From Rickettsiales bacterium (GTDB lineage Bacteria > Pseudomonadota > Alphaproteobacteria > Rickettsiales > UBA1997), in contig JAOFKK010000025.1 of assembly GCA_028040005.1 (NCBI GenBank), positions 1 to 12,769 on the forward strand: 12,769 nt of DNA, read 5' to 3'. The position numbers and the translations under genes are program-made. The notes under the pieces were generated by a model. It worked only from the letters and a program-made list of their open reading frames with translations, did no database searches and was not told the DNA's origin. This document shows positions 1-6,700 of this stretch, piece by piece. Each line of letters begins with the position of its first letter. Positions within the stretch are counted from its first letter, which is position 1.

Positions 1-1
1 T

Positions 2-274
2 TTAATTTGTACAATTTTTATTATTATTATTAATCCTAAGGATTTACCGCAATTAATTAAAAAAACTGTAGAAATTTTTTATAAATCTCGTGATTATTTA
101 TATAATTTAAGATTACAATTAAGTCAGATTTGCAAAGATACAGGTTTTGATGATATTAAAAATGAGGTTGAAAATAATTTCAATGAAGAGAAGATGAAAA
201 ATATTACCGAAATTACCGATCTTTACGGTATAAAACATAATATTAATAATGAAAATTCTAGCACAAAATCGTAA
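2..274 (+). CDS. tatB: Sec-independent translocase subunit TatB, 3' part
   Basis: The open frame enters from the left edge and encodes the last 90 residues of a protein. It shows the end of a hydrophobic segment (IFIIII), then NPKDLPQLIK, which matches the TatA/TatB hinge and amphipathic helix start, then a charged helical region with FDDIKNEV, a TatB-like feature. TatB sits in the inner membrane and, with TatC, receives folded proteins carrying twin-arginine signals. The start codon and most of the membrane helix are outside the window. The usual Gly before the hinge Pro is Asn here. The 3' end overlaps smpB by 26 bases, and no tatC follows. The low-complexity tail (residues 60-90) is poorly conserved in this family. 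TatA is the main alternative, but the long charged C-terminal region favours TatB. Confidence 0.8.
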   Translation, partial: LICTIFIIIINPKDLPQLIKKTVEIFYKSRDYLYNLRLQLSQICKDTGFDDIKNEVENNFNEEKMKNITEITDLYGIKHNINNENSSTKS

Positions 275-686
275 AGCAAGATATAATTATGAAATCTTAG
301 AAGAATTTGAGGCTGGAATAATTCTAAAAGGTAGTGAGATAAAATCTTTAAGAGCAGGTAAGGTGAGTATTGGTGATTCATATGTTAGTGATAAAAAGAA
401 TGGCTTATTTTTAACCAATGCTAATATTGCTACATTTGCGGGTGCAAATCAATTTAATCATGACCCTCTTCGAGAAAGGCAGCTATTATTACATAAAAAA
501 CAAATTGCAAAATTACTTGGTAAAGCTAGAATAAAATCCCTTACTATTATCCCTTTATCTATATATCTTAATCATCGTAATTATGCTAAGGTCAAGATAG
601 CTTTGGTTAAGGGTAAAAAATTATATGATAAGAGGGAATCTATCAAAAAAAGAGAGGAAGAAAGGAAGTTAAATCGATTAAAATGA
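249..686 (+). CDS. smpB: SsrA-binding protein SmpB
   Basis: SmpB binds tmRNA (SsrA) and brings it to ribosomes stalled on broken mRNAs, starting trans-translation. The 145 residues cover the whole family. An N-terminal NRKARYNY is followed by EEFEAGIILKGSEIKSLR, the family signature for the oligonucleotide-binding barrel, then GKVSIGDSYV, DPLRERQLLLH and KVKIALVKGKKLYDKRES. The basic C-terminal tail (KKREEERKLNRLK) is the part that enters the decoding centre in known SmpB proteins. The ATG at 249 puts the start a few residues before the conserved core, as in relatives, so the 26-base overlap with tatB is probably real. The stop overlaps the rpiB start in an ATGA arrangement, implying translational coupling. 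The tmRNA gene is not in this window. Confidence 0.96.
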   Translation: MKILAQNRKARYNYEILEEFEAGIILKGSEIKSLRAGKVSIGDSYVSDKKNGLFLTNANIATFAGANQFNHDPLRERQLLLHKKQIAKLLGKARIKSLTIIPLSIYLNHRNYAKVKIALVKGKKLYDKRESIKKREEERKLNRLK

Positions 687-1108
687 ATATATTAATTGCT
701 TCAGATCATGCTGGTTTTGAATTAAAATCACATTTAATTACAGAATTTTCATCTGATCATGAATTTAATGATTTGGGTTGTGAGGATAATATTTCTGTTG
801 ATTATCCAGATATTGCTAAGAATCTTTGTCAAAAATTTTTATCTAATGTTCCAAAATATGATTTTGGTATTTTAATTTGTGGCACTGGTATTGGGGTCTC
901 TATTGTGGCTAATCGTTTTGCTGATATTCGCGCTGCTTTATGTCAAAATGCTAAAATGGCACAATTATCACGCAATCACAATAATGCCAATATATTATGT
1001 TTAGGAGCCAGGATGATTGATAAAGAGGAGGCAATTAATTGCTTTAAATCATTTATCAGTTCTGATTTTAAAGCTGGTAGGCACTTATCTAGAATTAATA
1101 AAATTTAA
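683..1108 (+). CDS. rpiB: Ribose-5-phosphate isomerase B
   Basis: RpiB interconverts ribose 5-phosphate and ribulose 5-phosphate in the cytosolic non-oxidative pentose phosphate pathway. The 141 residues show the RpiB/LacAB layout: SDHAGFELK near the N-terminus, DYPDIA at 40-45, GILICGTGIGVSIVANR with the catalytic base Cys66 and the anion-hole GTG, SRNHNNANILCLGAR with His99, and the C-terminal GRH (132-134) that contributes to phosphate binding. Key residues fall at the same numbers as in the E. coli enzyme, so the start and length look right. It overlaps the smpB stop by four bases and is followed after one base by the nucleotidyltransferase gene. LacA/LacB isomerases are related, but the Cys66 form indicates RpiB. 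Confidence 0.95.
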   Translation: MNILIASDHAGFELKSHLITEFSSDHEFNDLGCEDNISVDYPDIAKNLCQKFLSNVPKYDFGILICGTGIGVSIVANRFADIRAALCQNAKMAQLSRNHNNANILCLGARMIDKEEAINCFKSFISSDFKAGRHLSRINKI

Positions 1109-1109
1109 T

Positions 1110-1799
1110 ATGATTAACCAAATTTTTATTTTTGCAGCAGGTTCTGGCACTAGGATGCAACCTTTAACAAAAACAACGCCAAAGCCATTATTAAAAATCG
1201 GACAAAAAACCATGCTAGATCATATTCTGGATAGGGTGAGATTTTTAAAAGCAAAAAATATTATTATTAATTCTTTTTACCTAAGAAATAAAATCAAAGA
1301 ATTTGCTCACCAACATCAAGATAATTTAATTATTTCTAATGAATTTACTAAAATTGAAACTGGCGGTGGTGTAAAATGCGCCATATCAGCAGGCATTATT
1401 GATGTAAATCAACCCTTATTATTAATTAATGGTGATCTTTTTTGGCAAGAAGATCAATCTTTTTTGGTTGAAATGATTGAAAAATTTCATATTGATAGGC
1501 CGGATATTCTATTATCTTTAATTAATAAGAGAGAATATTTTGGTTATGATGGTGATGGCGATTTTAATTTACTTCATAGTGGTAAAATAATTAAGGATGG
1601 TCGCAATCCTTACGCTTTTACTGGAATTCAAATTATAGATCCTAAGATATTTCTTAAAGCACCTAGGGAAAAGACATTTTCAATGAATCATTTTTACAGT
1701 AATAAAGGTTTAAAGCTTCATGGGATTGTGTCAAAAAATAAATTTTTTCATATCGGAACTCCAGAATCATTGGAGAAAATTAACAAATTAACTTTTTAA
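1110..1799 (+). CDS. MurU-like nucleotidyltransferase (probable NDP-sugar pyrophosphorylase)
   Basis: This is a 229-residue protein of the sugar-phosphate nucleotidyltransferase family. The nucleotide-binding signature AAGSGTRMQPLT...PKPLL lies at residues 9-28, ETGGG at 83-87, the metal-binding NGD at 107-109, FTGIQI at 170-175 and HIGT at 214-217. Order, spacing and total length resemble Pseudomonas MurU, which makes UDP-MurNAc from MurNAc 1-phosphate during peptidoglycan recycling. The kinase AmgK, often next to MurU, is not seen here, so the substrate is an inference; another NDP-sugar is possible. The frame stays open upstream to 1017, but that extension runs inside rpiB and precedes the conserved MINQIFIFAAG start, so the ATG at 1110, one base after the rpiB stop, was chosen. 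metK starts six bases after its stop. Confidence 0.85.
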   Translation: MINQIFIFAAGSGTRMQPLTKTTPKPLLKIGQKTMLDHILDRVRFLKAKNIIINSFYLRNKIKEFAHQHQDNLIISNEFTKIETGGGVKCAISAGIIDVNQPLLLINGDLFWQEDQSFLVEMIEKFHIDRPDILLSLINKREYFGYDGDGDFNLLHSGKIIKDGRNPYAFTGIQIIDPKIFLKAPREKTFSMNHFYSNKGLKLHGIVSKNKFFHIGTPESLEKINKLTF

Positions 1800-1805
1800 T
1801 TATTA

Positions 1806-2954
1806 ATGTATTTATTTACTAGTGAATCAGTTTCGGCTGGTCATCCAGATAAAATTGCTGATCAAATTTCTGATCTTATTTTGGATTATTTTTTTGAACA
1901 AGATCCAAATGCTAGAGTTGCTGCTGAATCTTTTGTAACGCCATTTAAAATTGTTATTGCTGGTGAGATTCGTGCTAATTTTGAACCTAATTATCAAGAA
2001 ATAGAGCAAAGAATCAGAAATTTAATTAAAGAAATTGGCTATATATCTGGCAAATTTACTTATGATAAAATTGCAATTGAATTTTTATTTAATAAACAAT
2101 CTGCTGATATTGCGCAAGGTGTTGATAGTAGTGATGGAGTTAGTGAGGGAGCTGGTGATCAGGGTATTATGTTTGGCTATGCTTGCGATGAAACGGAAGA
2201 ATTAATGCCTGCTAGCCTAACTTATTCACATCAAATTTTAAGAAATATCTATCAAAAACATAGAAATGGTGATATTATAGGTTTTGGGCCAGATGCTAAA
2301 AGTCAGGTAACATTAGCATATGATGATCAAAATAATATTGATCATATTGATACTATTTTATTATCCATTCAGCACCAAGAATCATTAACTAAATCGGATA
2401 TTATTAATCAGGTTAAGCCAATAATTTTGGATATTATACCAGAAAAATTTATCACCAATAAAACTAAATTTCTTTTTAATCCAACAGGTCAATTTATTAT
2501 TGGCGGACCTGAAGGGGATGTAGGGTTGACAGGTCGTAAAATAATTGTTGATACATATGGTGGTGCAGCAGCGCATGGTGGTGGCGCTTTTTCAGGAAAG
2601 GATTATACAAAGGTTGATCGTTCTGGAGCTTATATTGCAAGATTTTTGGCAAAAAATATTGTCGCCTCCTCCTTGGCTAAAAAATGTTTAATTCAGCTAT
2701 CTTATGCTATTGGAGTGTCTCAGCCAATTTCAATTTATGTTAATTCATTCGGTAGTGCAACAATAGAGGAGAAAAAAATAGTTGAATTAATTAATAAAAA
2801 TATTGATTTAACCCCTAGAGGCATAAGAAATATATTGCAATTAGATAGGGCAATTTATTTACCAACGGCTACTTATGGTCATTTTGGTAGAAAATATGAT
2901 TCTTCAAAGGGGTTATTTAGTTGGGAAAGAATTGATCAAAATATTTTTAATTAA
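1806..2954 (+). CDS. metK: S-adenosylmethionine synthetase
   Basis: MetK makes S-adenosylmethionine, the main methyl donor, from methionine and ATP in the cytosol. The 382 residues are close to the E. coli length. Visible motifs are SESVSAGHPDK with His13 and Asp15, the loop around QSADIAQGVD, GAGDQG at 115-120 with Asp118, GPDAKSQVTL with Lys165, and GGPEGDVGLTGRK with Asp238, Arg244 and Lys245. GGGAFSGKDYTKVDRS (258-273) carries the lysines that bind ATP and phosphates. The C-terminal ATYGHFGR is also typical. No frameshift or internal stop is seen and all catalytic positions I can place are present. This contrasts with Rickettsia, where metK is a known decaying gene and SAM is imported. 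It is the last gene of its run, and its stop codon lies in an inverted repeat. Confidence 0.97.
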   Translation: MYLFTSESVSAGHPDKIADQISDLILDYFFEQDPNARVAAESFVTPFKIVIAGEIRANFEPNYQEIEQRIRNLIKEIGYISGKFTYDKIAIEFLFNKQSADIAQGVDSSDGVSEGAGDQGIMFGYACDETEELMPASLTYSHQILRNIYQKHRNGDIIGFGPDAKSQVTLAYDDQNNIDHIDTILLSIQHQESLTKSDIINQVKPIILDIIPEKFITNKTKFLFNPTGQFIIGGPEGDVGLTGRKIIVDTYGGAAAHGGGAFSGKDYTKVDRSGAYIARFLAKNIVASSLAKKCLIQLSYAIGVSQPISIYVNSFGSATIEEKKIVELINKNIDLTPRGIRNILQLDRAIYLPTATYGHFGRKYDSSKGLFSWERIDQNIFN

Positions 2955-3068
2955 TATTGACCTCTAAATTGTAAAATGGTGATTAGTTTGTGATCTGCTA
3001 TGGGTCTTTTTCATTGCATATCAAATTTATTTGCCTAAGATAATATTTTAAAAGACCCTCAATATTAA
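2951..3068 (+). repeat. Bipartite inverted repeat after metK
   Basis: Two perfect inverted pairs share one continuous 3' arm. TTAATATTGA at 2951-2960, which includes the metK stop codon, pairs with TCAATATTAA at 3059-3068. GGGTCTTTT at 3002-3010 pairs with AAAAGACCC at 3050-3058. The two 3' halves are directly adjacent, while the 5' halves are separated by 41 bases; the inner loop is 39 bases. As RNA this would be a 10-bp outer stem, a large one-sided insertion and a 9-bp inner stem. There is no U-run after the 3' arm, so it is not a standard terminator. It could be a 3' UTR structure or a decayed repeat; function unknown. Confidence 0.5.
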
Positions 3069-3141
3069 GTCTCATATCTAATGCGGTATTTAGACAAATT
3101 ATTTTGTTCGAAATTACTTTAATATAGAGTCTAATATAAGT

Positions 3142-3170
3142 TTGATATAGGGTAAAATTTAAGCTATAAA
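3142..3170 (+). promoter_or_regulatory. Possible sigma-70-type promoter before the flavoprotein operon
   Basis: TTGATA at 3142-3147 and TATAAA at 3165-3170 are separated by 17 bases, which fits the bacterial housekeeping promoter pattern. It lies just before the second run of genes, in the longest intergenic gap. A transcript from it would begin near or slightly after the TTG at 3174, so the mRNA would be leaderless or the true start codon further on. Such matches are common by chance in AT-rich DNA. Confidence 0.3.
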
Positions 3171-3173
3171 ATT

Positions 3174-4580
3174 TTGTTAAATAAAATTAAATCTCATATT
3201 ATATCTGGTAAAGAATGTTTACCTATAATCGAAGGTGGTAAAGGTATTGGCGTTACTAATGGCATCACTGCTGGTAATTTTGCCAAATCTGGAGCTGTTG
3301 GTACTTTTTCTGGTGTTAATGCTGATTATTATGATGAAAATGGTAATTTAGTTCCTGTCATTTATCGCGGTAAAACAAGAAAAGAAAGACATCAAGAATT
3401 GATTGATTATGGTATCAATGGGGGCGTTGCTCAGGCTAGAATAGCTAATGATATTTCTGCTGGTAATGGTAGAATCCATATTAATGTTTTATGGGAAATG
3501 GGCGGTGCTGAGGAGATATTGCATGGTATTTTAAAAAAGGCTGGTAATTTAATTCACGGTGTTACTTGTGGTGCTGGCATGCCTTATCGTTTGGCTGAAA
3601 TTGCGGCGCAATATAATGTTCATTATTATCCTATTGTTTCTTCAATGAGGGCTTTTAGAGCACTTTGGAAGAGAAGCTATAAAAATGTATCCCAATTATT
3701 AGGCGGTATTGTTTATGAATGTCCTTGGAAGGCTGGTGGTCATAATGGTTTGTCAAACTCAGAAGATCCAAATATACCTCAAGATTCTTATCCTAGAATT
3801 GCCGAAATTCGTAAATTTATGAATTCAGTTGGCCTAGATAATGTGCCAATTGTTGTTGCTGGTGGCGTTTGGAATATTAGTGAATATGAAAATTATCTTG
3901 ATAATCCTGAAATTGGACCTGTTATATTTCAATTTGGTACTAGACCAATTTTAACTAAAGAATATCCTGTTTCTGACTCGTGGAAGAAAAAATTCCTTAG
4001 TTTAAAAGATGGGGATGTTTATCTTAATCGCTTTAGTCCCACCGGCTTTTATTCTTCAGCTGTTGAAAATGACTTCATTAGAGATTTAAAAAATATTGAA
4101 AATCGTCAAATTGAATTTAAATCAAAGGAAGAGGGTGATTTTTCACAAACTCTTGAATTTGGACCAAGAAAAAGACTTATTTATGTCAAACAAGATGACA
4201 AATCTAAGGCTCAAGAGTGGCAAAATCAGGGTTTTGATGAATTAATGAAAACTCCTGATAATACTGTAATTTTTGTTACTAAGCCAAAATCTGAACAAAT
4301 TATTCAAGATCAGATTGATTGTATGGGTTGTTTAAGTCAATGTCGTTTTAGTAACTGGTCGCAAGATCCTGATAGCGATTATTCTAATGGTAAAAAGGCT
4401 GATCCTAGAAGTTTTTGTATTCAAAAAACCCTTCAAGACGTAAGAATTGGTAAGGATATTGAAAATCAATTAATGTTTGCAGGTCATAATGCTTATCGTT
4501 TTGCAACTGATTCTTTCTATGATAATGGTAATATACCAACAATTTCGCAGTTGGTTGACAGGATAATGACAGGTAAGTAA
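3174..4580 (+). CDS. Nitronate monooxygenase-like FMN flavoprotein with four-Cys C-terminal element
   Basis: A 468-residue protein whose first two thirds look like the nitronate monooxygenase / 2-nitropropane dioxygenase TIM-barrel family. IIEGGKGIGVTNG (18-30) matches the N-terminal strand and FMN loop, KAGGHNG (186-192) the motif carrying the catalytic His190, VVAGGVWN (227-234) and FQFGTRP (252-258) the FMN phosphate-binding loops. The C-terminal part (about 330-468) is beyond the minimal family and holds Cys383-X2-Cys386-X3-Cys390 and Cys415, suggesting a metal or iron-sulfur site. The real substrate is unknown; a FabK-like enoyl reductase role is less likely because of the size and C-terminal region. 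No ATG lies between the in-frame stop at 3153 and the conserved region; TTG at 3174 is the best start, without a clear ribosome binding site. secF follows after 16 bases. Confidence 0.8.
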   Translation: MLNKIKSHIISGKECLPIIEGGKGIGVTNGITAGNFAKSGAVGTFSGVNADYYDENGNLVPVIYRGKTRKERHQELIDYGINGGVAQARIANDISAGNGRIHINVLWEMGGAEEILHGILKKAGNLIHGVTCGAGMPYRLAEIAAQYNVHYYPIVSSMRAFRALWKRSYKNVSQLLGGIVYECPWKAGGHNGLSNSEDPNIPQDSYPRIAEIRKFMNSVGLDNVPIVVAGGVWNISEYENYLDNPEIGPVIFQFGTRPILTKEYPVSDSWKKKFLSLKDGDVYLNRFSPTGFYSSAVENDFIRDLKNIENRQIEFKSKEEGDFSQTLEFGPRKRLIYVKQDDKSKAQEWQNQGFDELMKTPDNTVIFVTKPKSEQIIQDQIDCMGCLSQCRFSNWSQDPDSDYSNGKKADPRSFCIQKTLQDVRIGKDIENQLMFAGHNAYRFATDSFYDNGNIPTISQLVDRIMTGK

Positions 4581-4596
4581 AATTTTATCTAAAATT

Positions 4597-5487
4597 ATGT
4601 CACAAAAGACAATGTTAAATATTAATTTTGTAAAATATAATAAAATTGGGATTGCTTTTTCTATTATATTGATTCTTATTTCATTTTTAAGTTTATCGAC
4701 TAAATTTTTAAATTTAGGAATTGACTTTACTGGTGGTATTTTAATTGAAGCAAGATTTGAGGAAAAAATTAATATTGTAAAATTAAGATCTGCTCTTTCT
4801 CAAAATTCAGTAGAAAAATTTAATATACAATCTTTTAATGATAATGATGTCATGATAAGACTTCCTAAGGATGAGAATATTAATCAATCAGAAATAGTTG
4901 TTAAAATCAAAAATATTTTAGATAGTAATTTTAATAATATTCAATATCGTAAAGTTGATTTTGTTGGTCCAAAGATTGGTGCAGAATTGGTTAAATCAGG
5001 GATTTTGGCATTATTATTATCATGTTTTTTTGTGTTAATTTATATTTGGTATCGTTTTGATCTAGAATTTGGTATTTGGGCTATTATTGCATTATTACAT
5101 GATATTATCATTACTATAGGTTTTATTTCAATTACTTCACTAGAATTTAACACCACATCAATTGCTGCTCTTTTAACTGTTATTGGATATTCTATTAATG
5201 ATTCGGTAGTGATTTTTGACAGGGTTCGAGAAAATCTACAAAAATATAAAAAAATGCCTATAGATCAAGTAATTAATATTAGTATTAATTCTACCTTTAG
5301 AAGAACAATCATTACTTCTGGCACAACATTACTTGCTCTTTTGGCTTTAATATTATTTGGTGGCGAAATTCTAAAAACATTTAGTATTAGTTTGTTTTTT
5401 GGAATATTGATAGGTACCTATTCATCTATTTATATTTCTTCTTCTTTGTTAATTTTTACCGATCCAAGAAAAGTTAAATCATCTTAA
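4597..5487 (+). CDS. secF: Protein translocase subunit SecF
   Basis: SecF is an inner-membrane RND-type subunit which, with SecD, uses the proton gradient to help SecYEG complete export. The 296 residues have a first membrane helix at about 16-36, GIDFTGG (41-47, the conserved D1 motif), a small periplasmic domain, VGPKIG (123-128), and five further helices at about 133-152, 157-178, 187-207, 239-256 and 261-285. SINDSVVIFDRVREN (199-213) in and after the fourth helix is the family's D4-type motif, with its Asp and Arg residues. Length is normal and complete. The usual partner secD is not immediately upstream, where the flavoprotein gene lies 16 bases away. The next gene, for an exported basic protein, starts two bases after the stop. 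Confidence 0.95.
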   Translation: MSQKTMLNINFVKYNKIGIAFSIILILISFLSLSTKFLNLGIDFTGGILIEARFEEKINIVKLRSALSQNSVEKFNIQSFNDNDVMIRLPKDENINQSEIVVKIKNILDSNFNNIQYRKVDFVGPKIGAELVKSGILALLLSCFFVLIYIWYRFDLEFGIWAIIALLHDIIITIGFISITSLEFNTTSIAALLTVIGYSINDSVVIFDRVRENLQKYKKMPIDQVINISINSTFRRTIITSGTTLLALLALILFGGEILKTFSISLFFGILIGTYSSIYISSSLLIFTDPRKVKSS

Positions 5488-5489
5488 TT

Positions 5490-6089
5490 ATGAAAAAAAT
5501 ACTTATCCTATTTATAGCTTCTTTATTTATATCTTTTAATGTTTTTGCTGAAGATTCTAATGATTATGATGAGCGTTTAGATAATTTGAAAACAGAATAT
5601 CAACAAAAGAGAGATAGTATATTACAGGAAAAAAAAGCAAGTAGAATTAAAAGAAGATCCGAAAGAAAAGAAAAAAGGCAAGAAAAAAGAGAAGAGAGAA
5701 AGGAATATAAAAAAGGTAAAAGAGAAGATAGGAGAGAATATAAGCAAGGAAAAAGGGAAGAAAGAAGGCAATATCATAAAGAAAGAAGATCTGATAAAAG
5801 AGAATATCATCAAGAAAGAAGATCTAACAGAGGGGAGATGAAGCAAAATATACGAGATGCGAGAAAAAACTATAAAAATTCTGATTCTATTAGCCGCTCT
5901 GATTTTAAAGATAGTAAAAAACAAATTAGACAAGAATATCGTCAAAATAAAAGGGCAGATCGTAAAGAATTTAAGCAAGATAGGAGATCTGATAGGAAAA
6001 ATTTTAAACAAAAAAATAGATCAGACAGAAAATCATACAAACAAAATAATAGAGCAAATAAACAACAATTAAGAAGAAATAGCAAATAA
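5490..6089 (+). CDS. Exported, highly basic 11-residue-repeat protein of unknown function
   Basis: I do not recognise this 199-residue protein. Residues 1-20 form a clear Sec signal peptide (MKK, a hydrophobic stretch, then NVFA before ED), so it is probably exported. A short acidic-to-mixed linker (21-55) precedes thirteen contiguous 11-residue repeats (56-198) with consensus R-[SEA]-[DE]-R-[KR]-E-[YF]-[KH]-Q-x-[KRN]. The seventh position is Tyr, Phe, Met or Leu in the last twelve repeats, exactly every 11 residues from Tyr73 to Leu194. The array ends one residue before the stop. It should be almost wholly helical and strongly positive. Eleven-residue periodicity occurs in amphipathic lipid-binding helices and group 3 LEA proteins, but a role here is only a guess. 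It sits two bases after secF and one base before nuoC, so it is probably co-transcribed with them. Low complexity makes database similarity unreliable. Confidence 0.8.
   Translation: MKKILILFIASLFISFNVFAEDSNDYDERLDNLKTEYQQKRDSILQEKKASRIKRRSERKEKRQEKREERKEYKKGKREDRREYKQGKREERRQYHKERRSDKREYHQERRSNRGEMKQNIRDARKNYKNSDSISRSDFKDSKKQIRQEYRQNKRADRKEFKQDRRSDRKNFKQKNRSDRKSYKQNNRANKQQLRRNSK
5655..6083 (+). repeat. Thirteen 33-bp coding repeats
   Basis: The 429 bases encode 13 consecutive 11-residue units without insertion or deletion. Most copies have diverged at DNA level, but two adjacent ones remain nearly identical: 5772-5792 and 5805-5825 differ at one of 21 bases and lie exactly 33 bases apart. 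This points to growth by tandem duplication followed by divergence with the period kept. Confidence 0.85.
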
Positions 6090-6090
6090 T

Positions 6091-6690
6091 ATGAATATTT
6101 CAGATCAAATTCAATATATTAAAAAAGAGCAGGAACAGGTAATTGAATCTATTAATTCAAGTGAGTATGGTGACATAATATATGTTAAAAAAGATTCTAT
6201 AATTAATTTTTTAACTTTTTTAAGAGATGATGAAAATCTAAAATTTAAAATGTTAATTGACCTTTTTGGCGCTGATTTACTTGGTATTAGATCACCACGT
6301 TTTGAAGTTATTTATAATTTATTAAGTTTTAAATATAATAGTCGTTTAGTTGTAAAAGTTGCCTTAAATGATGGGGAATCTATTGCTACTGCTACTAAAA
6401 TTTTTGAAGCAGCTAATTGGGCAGAAAGAGAATTATTTGATATGTATGGTATTAAATTTGATAATCATCCAGATTTAAGAAGGCTTTTGACAGATTATAA
6501 TTTTCAACATTTTCCTTTAAGAAAAGATTTTCCTTTAACTGGTTATGAAGAGGTGAGATATGATGAGGATAAAAAGTCTGTTATTTATGAAAAAGTTAAT
6601 TTAACACAGGAATTCCGTAATTTTGACTTTGAAAGCCCTTGGAGTGGCATTCAAAATCAATTACCGGGAGATGAAAAAGCAGATCAGTAA
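6091..6690 (+). CDS. nuoC: NADH-quinone oxidoreductase subunit C (complex I, 30 kDa)
   Basis: NuoC is a subunit of the peripheral arm of respiratory complex I, on the cytoplasmic side of the inner membrane, and packs beside NuoD near the quinone site. The 199 residues contain the family signature: WAERELFDMYGIKFDNHPDLR (110-130), RLLTDYNF and FPLRKDFPLTGYEEVRYD (141-158). The N-terminal part is the usual variable region. Length fits the alphaproteobacterial form, separate from NuoD. In most alphaproteobacteria nuoC lies between nuoB and nuoD. Here it follows the basic repeat protein by one base and is followed by a membrane protein gene, so it has been separated from the main nuo cluster. No sign of decay is seen. 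Confidence 0.96.
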   Translation: MNISDQIQYIKKEQEQVIESINSSEYGDIIYVKKDSIINFLTFLRDDENLKFKMLIDLFGADLLGIRSPRFEVIYNLLSFKYNSRLVVKVALNDGESIATATKIFEAANWAERELFDMYGIKFDNHPDLRRLLTDYNFQHFPLRKDFPLTGYEEVRYDEDKKSVIYEKVNLTQEFRNFDFESPWSGIQNQLPGDEKADQ

Positions 6691-6700
6691 TTTTTAATTT

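Noticed and set aside
1017..1109. A 31-codon upstream extension of the MurU-like gene starting at an ATG inside rpiB
   Set aside because: It lies wholly within the conserved C-terminus of rpiB in another frame, and the family begins at MINQIFIFAAG, directly after the rpiB stop.
2955..3173. Possible tRNA, tmRNA or riboswitch in the gap; GTTCGAAAT near 3106 resembles a T-loop
   Set aside because: No flanking T-stem, acceptor stem or anticodon arm can be built around it, and no known riboswitch core is recognised. Only very short ATG frames of about a dozen codons are present.
5622..6011. Long hydrophobic minus-strand frame opposite the basic repeat gene
   Set aside because: It is the mirror of Lys/Arg-rich codons (AAA, AGA read backwards as TTT, TCT). 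The sense strand has a signal peptide, a regular repeat and tight operon spacing.
5655..6083. Possible CRISPR or satellite array because of the 33-bp period
   Set aside because: There are no conserved repeats separated by unique spacers; the period is that of in-frame 11-residue protein units inside one open gene.
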